A DNA stretch of 33,320 nt from Variovorax boronicumulans NBRC 103145 (GCF_001591345.1 NZ_BCUS01000070.1:1-33320); one strand, 5' to 3'. Shown: positions 21,105 through 29,445, counted from the stretch's first letter. The notes: generated by a model not told the origin, from the sequence alone. A program made the numbers and translations.

Positions 21105-21147
21105 ACGTCGTGAAGACGTTGCGCACGGGCCAGTTAACGGTCGTTAA
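21105..21147. promoter_or_regulatory. Two inverted repeats upstream of the autotransporter
   Basis: The 202-bp gap between the DECR-like gene and the autotransporter contains TTAACG-GT-CGTTAA (21134-21147), a perfect 6-bp inverted repeat in A/T-richer DNA, and ACGTC-GTGAA-GACGT (21105-21119). Both lie 64-106 bp upstream of the autotransporter start and could be operator sites. No convincing -35/-10 pair was found, and the regulon palindrome does not occur here. Confidence 0.4.
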
Positions 21148-21243
21148 ATTCTGGAAAGAGGGGGCGTTCTTTGTGATCTCGTCGGGGCTTGTTCCGATAC
21201 TTTGGAATCCTGACGCTGGAGTTTTTCCCTAGGTTCCGGCGCT

Positions 21244-22137
21244 TCAGGCCGCCAGCCGCTGCCGCTTGTCCTGCGCGTCGCGCCCCGCGATGTGCTCGCG
21301 CGCGCGCTGCCAGTCCTCGTCCTGCCACTGCGACATGCGCGAGAAATTCCCGCCCGTGGCCTGGAACTGCGCGCCGTCGATGGCGATGGTCTGGCCGTTG
21401 ACGTACTCCGAGCCCGGGCCGAGCAGGTAGGCCGCGAGGTTGGCCAGCTCGGGCATGCGGCCGTTGCGTTCCATCGGGTTGCGCTCGGCCTTGTGCTCGC
21501 CGCCGCCGGGGTTCAGGCGCGCGCTCATGCCCTCGGTGGGGAACAGGCCCGGCGCGATGGCGTTGAAGCGGATGCCGCGCCCGGCCCACTCGACCGCGAG
21601 CGACTGCGTCATGGCGTGCAGCCCGGCTTTCGACATGGCCGAAGGCACGGTGAAGGGCGAGCCGTTCCACACCCAGGTCGTGAGGATCGACAGCACCGAC
21701 GCGGCCTTGCCTTCGGCCAGCCAGCGCTTGCCGCATTCGAGCGTCATGCAGAAGCTGCCGCGAAAGACGATGCTCGAGATGGCGTCGAAGGCGCGCGGCG
21801 ACAGGTCTTCGGTGCGGCTCACGAAGTTGCCCGCGGCGTTGTTGACGAGGCCGTCGAGCGCGCCGCCGTCGGCCCAGATTTCATCGAGCATCTCGGTGAT
21901 CTGCGTGTCGTGGCGGATGTCGCAGGTCTTGGGCGTCACGCGCCCGCCGTGCAGGTGCATCAACTCGGCCGCGGTTTCTTCGAGCACGGGCGCACGGCGT
22001 CCGCAGATGTAGACGTGGGCGCCCAGCAGCAGCAGCGCCTCGCTCATCACGCGGCCCAGGCCGCTGCCGCCGCCGGTCACGAGGTAGCGGCGGCCGGCCA
22101 GCAGGCCGGGCTTGAACATCAGGTCGTCGAGGGTCAT
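21244..22137 (-). CDS. 2,4-dienoyl-CoA reductase-like SDR
   Basis: A 297-residue SDR with TGGGSGLG at 21-28 and NNAAGNF at 99-105. The usual YxxxK is absent: the segment is VPSAMSKAG (K170), with Ser where Tyr would be. This SxxxK arrangement and the following FNAIAPGLFPTEGMSARLNP match mitochondrial DECR1, which uses a Tyr elsewhere. The predicted role is NADPH-dependent reduction of 2,4-dienoyl-CoA, needed when substrates have double bonds at even positions. I chose ATG 22135-22137 (MTLDDLMFKPG) over an upstream in-frame codon. It is the last gene of the right-hand block, 41 bp after the crotonase. Confidence 0.85.
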   Translation of the reverse strand: MTLDDLMFKPGLLAGRRYLVTGGGSGLGRVMSEALLLLGAHVYICGRRAPVLEETAAELMHLHGGRVTPKTCDIRHDTQITEMLDEIWADGGALDGLVNNAAGNFVSRTEDLSPRAFDAISSIVFRGSFCMTLECGKRWLAEGKAASVLSILTTWVWNGSPFTVPSAMSKAGLHAMTQSLAVEWAGRGIRFNAIAPGLFPTEGMSARLNPGGGEHKAERNPMERNGRMPELANLAAYLLGPGSEYVNGQTIAIDGAQFQATGGNFSRMSQWQDEDWQRAREHIAGRDAQDKRQRLAA

Positions 22138-22178
22138 GGAAATCCTTGTGTGCGGTCCGTTGAAATTCGGGATGAAGC

Positions 22179-22970
22179 TCAGCGCCCCGTGTAGACGGGC
22201 GCGCGCTTCTCGAGGAAGGCGCTCATGCCTTCGCGGAAATCGCGGGTCTGGGTGCACAGCACCTGGTTGCGGTCTTCCATGGCAATCACCGCTTCCATGC
22301 TGCCGGCGTCCACGGCGATGCCCAGCGCCTCCTTGGTCAGGCGCAGCGCCACGGGCGTCGCGTTGAGCATGTCGTCGGCCAGCGCCTGCGCCTCGGCCTG
22401 CAGCGCGGGCAGCGCGTCGACGCGGCTCACGAGGCCCAGTGCATAGGCGCGTTGCGCGTCCATGAAGCGGCCGGTGAGCATGTACTCGGCCGCGACCGAG
22501 CTGCCCACCATGCGTGGCAAAAAGTAGCTCACGCCCACGTCGCAGGCCGACAGGCCGATGCGGATGAAGGCGGCGTTCATGCGCGCGTCGGGCGTGGCCA
22601 GGCGCACGTCGGACGCCAGCGCGAGCGCAAAGCCGCCGCCGCTGGCCGCGCCCTGCACCACGCTGACGATGGGCTGCGGGCAGCGCCGCATGGCCAGCAT
22701 GATGTCGCGGATGCCCTTCTGCTGTTCGAGCATGTCGGCCACGCCGAGGTCTTCGCCGCCCACCTGTTCCTTCAGGTCGAGCCCGGCGCAGAAGGCGCGG
22801 CCCGCGGCCTGCAACACGACCACGCGCTCGGGGCTGCGCGCGCTCAGGCCCTCGAAGTACTCGCGCAGCGCGCGCACCAGCACCGGGTCGAGCGCGTTCA
22901 GGCGCTCGGGGCGGTTCAGCGTGAGCCAGGCGACCTCGCCGCGCCGCTCGATCTGCAGCACGTCGTTCAT
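22179..22970 (-). CDS. Enoyl-CoA hydratase/isomerase family protein, catalytic glutamates absent
   Basis: A 263-residue crotonase. The oxyanion segments FCAGLDLKEQ and VQGAASGGGFALALASD are present, but the first catalytic Glu is Ala (GGGFALAL) and the second position is Phe in AAFIRIGLSACDVG. The Asp in SACDVG lines up with the Asp of Delta3,5-Delta2,4-dienoyl-CoA isomerases (ADVG), so a double-bond isomerase is more likely than a hydratase. The start is ATG 22968-22970; a GTG at 22977-22979 overlapping the previous stop is an alternative, and neither has a clear Shine-Dalgarno. It lies between an acyl-CoA dehydrogenase and the DECR-like gene, consistent with handling unsaturated chains. Confidence 0.9.
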   Translation of the reverse strand: MNDVLQIERRGEVAWLTLNRPERLNALDPVLVRALREYFEGLSARSPERVVVLQAAGRAFCAGLDLKEQVGGEDLGVADMLEQQKGIRDIMLAMRRCPQPIVSVVQGAASGGGFALALASDVRLATPDARMNAAFIRIGLSACDVGVSYFLPRMVGSSVAAEYMLTGRFMDAQRAYALGLVSRVDALPALQAEAQALADDMLNATPVALRLTKEALGIAVDAGSMEAVIAMEDRNQVLCTQTRDFREGMSAFLEKRAPVYTGR

Positions 22971-22975
22971 CGCCG

Positions 22976-24127
22976 TCACAGCGCGCGCGAGATCACTTCT
23001 TTCATGATCTCGTTGGTGCCGCCGTAGATGCGCTGCACGCGCCCGTCGGCGTACATGCGCGCGACCATGTACTCGGTCATGAAGCCGTAGCCGCCGAAGA
23101 GCTGCAGGCATTCGTCGACCACGCGGCCCTGCGTCTCGGAGGCCCAGAGCTTGGCCATGGAGGCGGTGGCGGTGTCGAGCTTGCCGGCCACGAGGTCTTC
23201 CACGCAGCGGTCGATGAAGGCGCGGCCGACCTTGATCTGCGTGGCGATCTCGGCCAGCTTGAACTTGGTGTTCTGGAACTCGGCGATCGGCTTGCCGAAG
23301 GCCTTGCGGTCGCGCACGTAGTCGAGCGTGGCCTGGTAGGCACCTTCCATGGTGGCGAGCGCGTTCACGCCGATGATGGTGCGCTCGTACGGCAGGTCGC
23401 TCATGAGCTGGAAGAAGCCCTGCCCTTCCTGGCCGCCGAGCAGCGCCTCGGCCGGCACGTGCACGTCGTCGAAGAAGAGCTCGGAGGTGTCCTGCGCCTT
23501 CATGCCGATCTTGTCGAGCACGCGGCCCACGCGGTAGCCCTCGCAGCCCTCGGTCTCGACGATGAGGATCGAGGTGCCCTTGGCGCCCTGCGTCGGGTCG
23601 GTCTTGGCCACGACCAGCACCACGCCCGCGAGAAAGCCGTTGGTGATGAAGGTCTTGGAGCCGCGGATGCGGTAGCTGCCGTCGGGCTGCTTCTCGGCGC
23701 GCGTGCGCACGCCCTGCAGGTCGGAGCCGGCGCCAGGCTCGGTCATGGCGATGGCACCGACCAGCTCGCCGCGCGCCATGCGCGGCAGGTAGCGTTGCTT
23801 CTGTTCTTCGGTGCCGTGGTTCAAAAAGTAGTGCGCCACGATGGTGTGCACCGAGCTGGCCATGCCGCTGAGCGCGCGGCGCGCCTTCTCCTCGTAAAAC
23901 ACGGCCTCGTGGCGGAAGTCGCCGCCCGCGCCGCCGTAGGCCTCGGGGATGTCGGAACACAGCAGGCCGAGCGCGCCGGCCTTGCGCCACACCTCGTGGC
24001 CGACGTGGCCGCGCTTGCGCGCCTCTTCGTCGTGCGGCACGACTTCGGTCTCGACGAAACGCACGACGTTGTCGCGGTACAGCTCCAGTTCTTCGTCGCT
24101 CCACGAGCGGCGGAAATCGATGGGCAT
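22976..24127 (-). CDS. Acyl-CoA dehydrogenase (long-chain/isovaleryl-type catalytic Glu)
   Basis: A 383-residue FAD enzyme with AIAMTEPGAGSDLQG (about 125-139), SKTFITNG and the C-terminal FGGYGFMTEY segment. The usual catalytic position in YEGT is Gly here (IYGGTNEIMKEV). Instead, Glu248 in LPYERTIIG matches the catalytic Glu of the long-chain and isovaleryl-CoA dehydrogenases, so it should be active. Substrate positions favour long or 2-/3-methyl-branched acyl-CoA. The ATG at 24125-24127 lies 38 bp after the ligase stop. Confidence 0.94.
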   Translation of the reverse strand: MPIDFRRSWSDEELELYRDNVVRFVETEVVPHDEEARKRGHVGHEVWRKAGALGLLCSDIPEAYGGAGGDFRHEAVFYEEKARRALSGMASSVHTIVAHYFLNHGTEEQKQRYLPRMARGELVGAIAMTEPGAGSDLQGVRTRAEKQPDGSYRIRGSKTFITNGFLAGVVLVVAKTDPTQGAKGTSILIVETEGCEGYRVGRVLDKIGMKAQDTSELFFDDVHVPAEALLGGQEGQGFFQLMSDLPYERTIIGVNALATMEGAYQATLDYVRDRKAFGKPIAEFQNTKFKLAEIATQIKVGRAFIDRCVEDLVAGKLDTATASMAKLWASETQGRVVDECLQLFGGYGFMTEYMVARMYADGRVQRIYGGTNEIMKEVISRAL

Positions 24128-24165
24128 GGGGTGTCCTTCAGTGTCTTGGAATGAGGGGAATGGGG

Positions 24166-25725
24166 TCAGCCGACGCGGCGCTCTTTACCGGCCCAGAAAG
24201 GCTCGCGCAGCTGGAACTTCTGCAGCTTGCCCGCGGCCGACAGCGGCAGCGCATCGCGGAACTCCACGCTGCGCGGGCACTTGTAGTTGGCGATCTGGTC
24301 GCGGCAATGCGCGATGACGTCTTCGGCCGTGAGCGGCATGCCTTCGCGCAGCACGATCACCGCATGCACGCGCTCGCCCCACTTGTCGTCGGGCACGCCG
24401 ATGACGGCGGACATCAGCACCTGCGGCATCTGGGCGATGGCGTTCTCGACCTCGGCCGAGTACACGTTCTCGCCGCCGCTCACGATCATGTCCTTCATGC
24501 GGTCGACCACGAACAGCAGGCCGTGTTCGTCCATGTAGCCGCCGTCGCCGGTGTGCATCCAGCCGCCGCGCAGCGCGGCCTCGGTCTCGGCGGGCTTGTT
24601 CCAGTAGCCCTTCATGACCATCGGGCCGCGCGCGACGATCTCGCCGACCTGGCCGGGGGGCACCTCGTTGTCCTCGCCGTCGACGATGCGGATCTCGGCC
24701 ACGGGCACCGGCGTGCCGGCCGCGCGCAGCAGGCGGTTGCGGTCGGGCCCGGGCAGGTGGAAGTGCGGCATCAGCACGGCCACGGTGGGCGACAGCTCGG
24801 TCATGCCGTAGGCCTGCGAGAAGCTGGTGGCCGGCAGCGCGGCCATGGCCTGCTCGAGCAGCGCCACGTCGATGGGCGCGGCGCCGTACAGCAGCATCTG
24901 CAGGCTCGAGAGGTCGAACTCGGCAAAGCGCGGGTGCTCGATCACGCGCTTGATCATGGTGGGCACGAGGAACATCTCGGTGGCGCGCGCGGCCTGGATG
25001 GCCTGCAGGATCGCCACCTCGTCGAACATCGGCACCACGTGCTGCGGCACCAGCCGCAGGATGCTCTGCAGCGACAGCCCGCAGCCGGCCACATGGAACA
25101 TGGGCACGGCGATGACCACGGCGGCGTTGCGCGTCTCGCGCGGCACCGCGGCCACCGAGCTCAACGCGTTGATGTAGAGGCTGCCGTGCGTGAGCATCAC
25201 GCCCTTGGGCCGGCCGGTGGTGCCGCCGGTGTACATGATGGCGGCCAGCTCGTCGGCGCTGTGCGGGGCGTCGTCGATGGGCTGCGCGTCGGCCAGCAGC
25301 GCCTCGTAGCCGACCATGCCCTCGGGCACCGGGCCGTCGCCGCAGTACACCACGGTGCGCAGCGAGGTCGAGAGCTTACGCAGCTCGCCGGCCATGGGCG
25401 CGAACAGGTCGTCCACCAGCAGGATGCGCGTGTCGCAGTCGTCCAGCGAGTAGGCGACCTCCTTCGGGTTCCAGCGGATGTTCACCGGGTTGATGACGCC
25501 GCCGCCCCACCAGGTGCCGAAGAAGAACTCGACGAAGCGGTGCGAGTTCAGGCTCATCATGCCGACGCGGTCGCCGCGCGCCATGCCGAGCTGCTGCAGC
25601 ACGGCGCCCAGGCGCGCCACGCGGTCGGTGAGGGTCGCGAAGTCCAGGCGGTGGTTGCCGCAGACCACGGCGGTTTCGCGGGCCTTCTCGCGGCGGCCTT
25701 TGTGCAGGGGCTGGGTGAGGAACAT
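24166..25725 (-). CDS. AMP-dependent acyl-CoA ligase (FadD-like), first tandem copy
   Basis: A 519-residue adenylate-forming enzyme. P-loop YTGGTTGRPKG lies at 165-175, YGMTE at 306-310, HTGD at 391-394, the hinge region DRMKDMIVSGGENVY, and the C-terminal lysine K500 in SAAGKLQKF. It activates a carboxylic acid to its CoA thioester with ATP. The ATG at 25723-25725 has AAGGAG 9 nt upstream; an in-frame TTG at 25761 would overlap the upstream gene and is rejected. It is a diverged tandem paralogue of the next gene upstream (25754-27331), from which it is separated by 28 bp. Confidence 0.95.
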   Translation of the reverse strand: MFLTQPLHKGRREKARETAVVCGNHRLDFATLTDRVARLGAVLQQLGMARGDRVGMMSLNSHRFVEFFFGTWWGGGVINPVNIRWNPKEVAYSLDDCDTRILLVDDLFAPMAGELRKLSTSLRTVVYCGDGPVPEGMVGYEALLADAQPIDDAPHSADELAAIMYTGGTTGRPKGVMLTHGSLYINALSSVAAVPRETRNAAVVIAVPMFHVAGCGLSLQSILRLVPQHVVPMFDEVAILQAIQAARATEMFLVPTMIKRVIEHPRFAEFDLSSLQMLLYGAAPIDVALLEQAMAALPATSFSQAYGMTELSPTVAVLMPHFHLPGPDRNRLLRAAGTPVPVAEIRIVDGEDNEVPPGQVGEIVARGPMVMKGYWNKPAETEAALRGGWMHTGDGGYMDEHGLLFVVDRMKDMIVSGGENVYSAEVENAIAQMPQVLMSAVIGVPDDKWGERVHAVIVLREGMPLTAEDVIAHCRDQIANYKCPRSVEFRDALPLSAAGKLQKFQLREPFWAGKERRVG

Positions 25726-25753
25726 GGGTGTCGTCTCCTTGGTGGTTTTTTCG

Positions 25754-27331
25754 TCAGGCAACCCGGCGTGCGTGGCCGGCCCAGTGCGGCTCGCGCAGGC
25801 GGTACTTCATGACCTTGCCGGCGCCCGAGATCGGCAGCGCGTCGACGAACGCGACGCTGCGCGGGCACTTGTAGCCCGCGATCAATTCGCGGCAGTGGGC
25901 GATGAGCGCCTCAGCATCCGCGTCGGTGCCGGGCTTGCGCACCACCACCGCATGCACGGCCTCGCCCCAGCGCTCGTCGGGCACGCCGATGACGGCGGCG
26001 GCGGCCACGGCGGGGTGGCGCGCGAGCGCGCCCTCGACCTCGGCGCAGTAGATGTTCTCGCCGCCGCTCACGATCATGTCCTTGTAGCGGTCGACGATGA
26101 AGACGAAGCCGTCGTCGTCCATGCGGGCCGCGTCGCCGGTGTGCATCCAGCCACCCTGCAACGCGGCGGCCGTCTGCTCGGGCAGGTTCCAGTAGCCCTG
26201 CATCACGCACGGGCTGCGCACCGTGAGCTCGCCCACGGTGCCGCGCGGCACCTCGCGGCCGTCGCCGTCGCACACGCGCAGGTCGATGCCCGAGAGCGCC
26301 TGCCCGGCCGAGGCCAGCTTGCCGAGCTTGCGGCCTTCGGGCGAGTGGTAGTGGCGCGTGAGGTAGCTCACGCCGGCCGACAGCTCGGTCATGCCGTAGC
26401 CCTGCGCGAACTCGGCCTGCGGGAAGGTCGCGAAGGCGCGCTCCAGCAGCGCCTCGGTGATGGGCGAGGCGCCGTAGCCCACGAAGCGCACGCTCGACAG
26501 GTCGGCCTGCGCGGTGCGCGGGTCGTCCACCAGCATCTGCAGCATCGCGGGCACGGCCATGAGGTTGGTGGCGCGGTCGCGCTCGATGGCGGCGAGCATG
26601 CCGTCCACCGAGAAGCCCGGCAGGATGATCTGCGCACAGCCCATGAGCACGCCGCGCAGCAGGAACGACAGCCCCGCCAGGTGAAAGAGCGGCGCCACCT
26701 GCAGCAGCCGCGCGCTGTCGTCGAAGAACGCGCCGAGCATCGACACCTGCGCGTTGATCACCAGCGCCGCGTGGCTGAGCATCACGCCCTTGGGCCGGCC
26801 GGTGGTGCCGCCGGTGTAGAACACGCCGGCCAGGTCGTCTCCGCCGCGCAGCGCGTCGGGCACGGGCTCGCTCTCGCGGACCAGCGCTTCGCAGTCCGTC
26901 ATGCCCGTGGGCGCCTGGCGCTCGCCCATGTAGACCCAGGTGGTGACGGCGCGCGCGGCGGCGCGCAGCGCGTCCGCCGTCGCCAGGAACTGGTCGTCGA
27001 CGAACAGGATGTGCGTCGCGCAGTCGTCGAGCGAGTGCGCCATCTCGGCCACGCTCCAGCGCGTGTTGACCGGGTTGACCACGCCGCCGGCCCACCACAC
27101 GGCCAGGTAGTACTCCAGCGTGCGGTCGGCGTTGAGCGCGAGCACGCCCACGCGGTCGCCGGGCTGCACGCCCAGGCGGCGCAGCCCGCCCGCCAGGCGC
27201 GCGACGCGCTCGCCGAGTTCGCCGTACGTGCGCGTGCGGCCCTGGAACACGGTGGCGACGGCGCGCGGGCTGCACTGCATGGCGCGGTGCAGGGCCTGCG
27301 TGAGGTACAGCGGCGGTGGCGTGGTGGGCAT
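25754..27331 (-). CDS. AMP-dependent acyl-CoA ligase (FadD-like), second tandem copy
   Basis: A 525-residue paralogue of the adjacent ligase, with YTGGTTGRPKG at 172-182, YGMTELSAG, HTGD and the C-terminal SGAGKVMKYRLR lysine motif. The ATG at 27329-27331 has AGGAG 9 nt upstream. Two tandem ligases may have different specificities, such as the starting acid and a later intermediate or side chain. The active-site motifs look intact in both. A 73-bp gap with a long perfect palindrome separates it from the racemase gene. Confidence 0.95.
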   Translation of the reverse strand: MPTTPPPLYLTQALHRAMQCSPRAVATVFQGRTRTYGELGERVARLAGGLRRLGVQPGDRVGVLALNADRTLEYYLAVWWAGGVVNPVNTRWSVAEMAHSLDDCATHILFVDDQFLATADALRAAARAVTTWVYMGERQAPTGMTDCEALVRESEPVPDALRGGDDLAGVFYTGGTTGRPKGVMLSHAALVINAQVSMLGAFFDDSARLLQVAPLFHLAGLSFLLRGVLMGCAQIILPGFSVDGMLAAIERDRATNLMAVPAMLQMLVDDPRTAQADLSSVRFVGYGASPITEALLERAFATFPQAEFAQGYGMTELSAGVSYLTRHYHSPEGRKLGKLASAGQALSGIDLRVCDGDGREVPRGTVGELTVRSPCVMQGYWNLPEQTAAALQGGWMHTGDAARMDDDGFVFIVDRYKDMIVSGGENIYCAEVEGALARHPAVAAAAVIGVPDERWGEAVHAVVVRKPGTDADAEALIAHCRELIAGYKCPRSVAFVDALPISGAGKVMKYRLREPHWAGHARRVA

Positions 27332-27368
27332 GGACAAGGCTCCTGTCGGTGCGGTGCGGAAATGCCAT

Positions 27369-27388
27369 GCATGCGCGAACGCGCATGC
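27369..27388. repeat. 20-bp perfect palindrome upstream of the second ligase
   Basis: GCATGCGCG (27369-27377), AA, CGCGCATGC (27380-27388): two perfect 9-bp arms around two bases. In minus-strand RNA the loop becomes UU, or GUUC if the innermost pair opens. It lies between the racemase stop (27405) and the ligase start (27331). It might be an operator or an mRNA-processing or attenuation hairpin within the operon; no U-tract follows. It is unrelated to the TCGTC...GACGA operator. Confidence 0.5.
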
Positions 27389-27404
27389 CCGGAAAACAAG
27401 GACG

Positions 27405-28508
27405 TCAGCGTGCTTCGGCCACGGGCGCTGCCGCGCCCCAGCGCTTGAGCAGCGCCGGCCCGTCGTCGGGCGACACGGCCGGCGGCACGACCGGCGCGGT
27501 GCGGCTGAAGCGCGGCGCGGGCGCGGGTTGCACCACGCCGCCCACGGTGGCGAAGGTGCCGCGCGCCACGTTGTGCGGGTGCTGCGGGGCTTCGTCCCAG
27601 TCGAGCACGGGCGCGAAGCAGGCGTCGCTGCCTTCGAGCAGCACGCACCATTCGTCGCGCGTGCGGGTGCGGAACACGTCGGCCAGGCGCAGCTTGAGCA
27701 GCGGCCAGCGGTCGGCGTCCATCTGGGCATCGAAGGCGGGGTCGTCGACCAGGCCGCAGCGCTCGCGCAGCAGCGCGTAGAACTGCGGCTCGATGGAACC
27801 GATGGCCACGTACTTGCCGTCGGCGCAGGCGTAGGTGTCGTAGAAGTGGGCGCCGCCGTCGAGCAGGTTCTCGCCGCGCTGGTTGCTCCACTGGCCGGCC
27901 GACTTGAAGCCGTACATCATGGCCGACAGCAGGGCGGCGCCGTCGGTCATGGCGGCATCCACCACCTGGCCCTGGCCCGAGGCCTTGACCTCGTGCAGCG
28001 CGGCCAGCAGGCCGAAGGCCAGCAGCATGGCGCCGCCGCCGAAGTCGCCCACGTAGTTCAGCGGCGGCACGGGCGCCTCGCCCGAACGGCCGATGGCGTG
28101 CAGCGCGCCGCTGATGGCGATGTAGTTGATGTCGTGGCCGGCCGCGTGCGCCAGCGGGCCGTGCTGGCCCCAGCCGGTCATGCGGCCGTAGACCAGGCGC
28201 GGGTTGCGCGCCAGGCATTCGGCCGGGCCCAGGCCCAGGCGTTCCATCACGCCGGGGCGGAAGCCCTCGATGAGGATGTCGGCGCGCGCGATGGCGTCGA
28301 GCACCGGCGCGGCGGCGTCGGGGGCGCGCAGGTCGACCTCCCAGGTGCTGCGCCCGCGCGCCAGGATGTCGTGCGGGTCGCGCCGCGTGCCGGGGCGCGC
28401 GATACGCAGCACCTCCGCGCCCATGTCGGCGAACAGCATCGCGCAAAAGGGGCCGGGGCCGATGCCGGCCATCTCGACGACCCGAAGTCCTTTCAGGGGT
28501 CCTGCCAT
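27405..28508 (-). CDS. Alpha-methylacyl-CoA racemase (CoA-transferase family III fold)
   Basis: A 367-residue protein. The segments RMTGWGQHGPLA, AGHDINYIAISGAL and PPLNYVGDFGGGAM are those of alpha-methylacyl-CoA racemase. The catalytic residues of the Mycobacterium enzyme (H126, D156, E241) map to H125, D155 and E240 here, a one-residue offset. True CaiB/Frc CoA-transferases have an Asp nucleophile in a different context. The role is to epimerise (2R)-methylacyl-CoA to (2S), required before dehydrogenation of methyl-branched chains. The ATG at 28506-28508 has a strong AGAGGAG upstream. The gene has its own palindrome-linked promoter. Confidence 0.92.
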   Translation of the reverse strand: MAGPLKGLRVVEMAGIGPGPFCAMLFADMGAEVLRIARPGTRRDPHDILARGRSTWEVDLRAPDAAAPVLDAIARADILIEGFRPGVMERLGLGPAECLARNPRLVYGRMTGWGQHGPLAHAAGHDINYIAISGALHAIGRSGEAPVPPLNYVGDFGGGAMLLAFGLLAALHEVKASGQGQVVDAAMTDGAALLSAMMYGFKSAGQWSNQRGENLLDGGAHFYDTYACADGKYVAIGSIEPQFYALLRERCGLVDDPAFDAQMDADRWPLLKLRLADVFRTRTRDEWCVLLEGSDACFAPVLDWDEAPQHPHNVARGTFATVGGVVQPAPAPRFSRTAPVVPPAVSPDDGPALLKRWGAAAPVAEAR

Positions 28509-28553
28509 GTGTGTCTCCTCTGGCGCGCACCCGGCGGCCTGTTGTGTGAAGGC

Positions 28554-28597
28554 ATCTTGGCGCGCGGGCGCCGGCGTCGCATCGTCGGAAGCGACGA
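28554..28597 (-). promoter_or_regulatory. Regulon palindrome and -10-like element upstream of the racemase
   Basis: TCGTCGGAAGCGACGA (28582-28597) is an exact consensus copy. Toward the racemase, CAAGAT (28559-28554) begins 23 bases beyond it. The start codon lies about 38 nt after the expected transcription start, as at fadB and the first thiolase. It separates the genes from racemase onward from the crotonase genes upstream. Confidence 0.75.
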
Positions 28598-28614
28598 AAG
28601 CGCGGAAAGACGTT

Positions 28615-29445
28615 TCAGCGCCCCGTGAAGACGGGCTCGCGCTTGGCCGCGAAGGCGGCGGCGGCCTCGCGGAAATCCTCGGTTTTCAGCGCCAGCACCT
28701 GGGCGCGGTTCTCGACCTCGAGCGCAGCATCGAGGCTCGGTGCCTCGAGGTTGGCCCACATGAGCTGCTTGGTGTGGCGCGTGGCGTAGGGGCTGTTGCG
28801 CAGCACGTCGGCGGCCATGGCGAGCGCGCGCGGCAGCAGGGCTTCGTCGTCCACCAGCGCGGCGACCAGGCCGATGCGCTCGGCCTCGTCGGCCGGCACG
28901 GGGCGGCCCGTGAGCATGAGCTCGAAGGCGCGCGAGGCGCCCACCAGGCGCGGCAGGTGGTAGCTGATGCCGCACTCGCCGGCCGTGAGGCCGATGCGCA
29001 CCGCGCCCACATGGAACGACGCCGAGCGCGCGGCCACGCGGATGTCGGCGCCCAGCGTGAGCGCAAAGCCCGCGCCCACGGCCACGCCGTTGACGGCGGC
29101 GATCACCACCTTGTCGAGCGCGCGCAGCCGCCGCACCATGCCGGCGAACAGCTCCTGCCCCGCCATCAGGTCGGCCACCGAGGGCTCGCCTTCGAGCGGC
29201 TGGTCATTGCGGCGCGTGAGCGGCGTCGTGAGGTCCCAGCCGGCGCAGAAACCGCGCCCGGCGCCGGTGAACACCAGCACGCGCACGCTGTCGTCCTTCG
29301 CCAATGCGTCGAGCGCTGCACACAGGCGCCGCACGGTGGGCTGGCTCAGTGCGTTGAGGCGCGCCGGGCGGTTCAGTGTGAGCAGTGCGATGCCTGCGCG
29401 GCTGCGGTCGATGAGGATGTCGTCGTCTGCTTCGCTGTCGGGCAT
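28615..29445 (-). CDS. Enoyl-CoA hydratase/isomerase family protein, catalytic glutamates absent
   Basis: A 276-residue crotonase with FCAGWDLTTPL and AAVNGVAVGAGFALTLGAD. The first Glu is replaced by Ala (GAGFALTL) and the second site reads FHVGAVRIGLTAGECGISY. It therefore cannot work by the standard two-Glu hydratase mechanism; isomerase or another crotonase reaction is more likely. It resembles the crotonase at 22179 in the RIGL...CGISYHLPR / CDVGVSYFLPR region and C-terminal end, suggesting a shared subfamily. The ATG (29443-29445) is 17 bp after the next crotonase. Confidence 0.9.
   Translation of the reverse strand: MPDSEADDDILIDRSRAGIALLTLNRPARLNALSQPTVRRLCAALDALAKDDSVRVLVFTGAGRGFCAGWDLTTPLTRRNDQPLEGEPSVADLMAGQELFAGMVRRLRALDKVVIAAVNGVAVGAGFALTLGADIRVAARSASFHVGAVRIGLTAGECGISYHLPRLVGASRAFELMLTGRPVPADEAERIGLVAALVDDEALLPRALAMAADVLRNSPYATRHTKQLMWANLEAPSLDAALEVENRAQVLALKTEDFREAAAAFAAKREPVFTGR

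Noticed and set aside
21105..21119. Sixth copy of the regulon palindrome upstream of the autotransporter
   Set aside because: The arms (ACGTC/GACGT) and spacing differ from TCGTCSGWWSCGACGA, and no -10-like hexamer lies at the characteristic distance.
25726..25761. TTG start extending the first ligase by 12 residues
   Set aside because: It would overlap the stop of the upstream ligase; the ATG at 25725 has a strong AAGGAG and aligns with the paralogue start.
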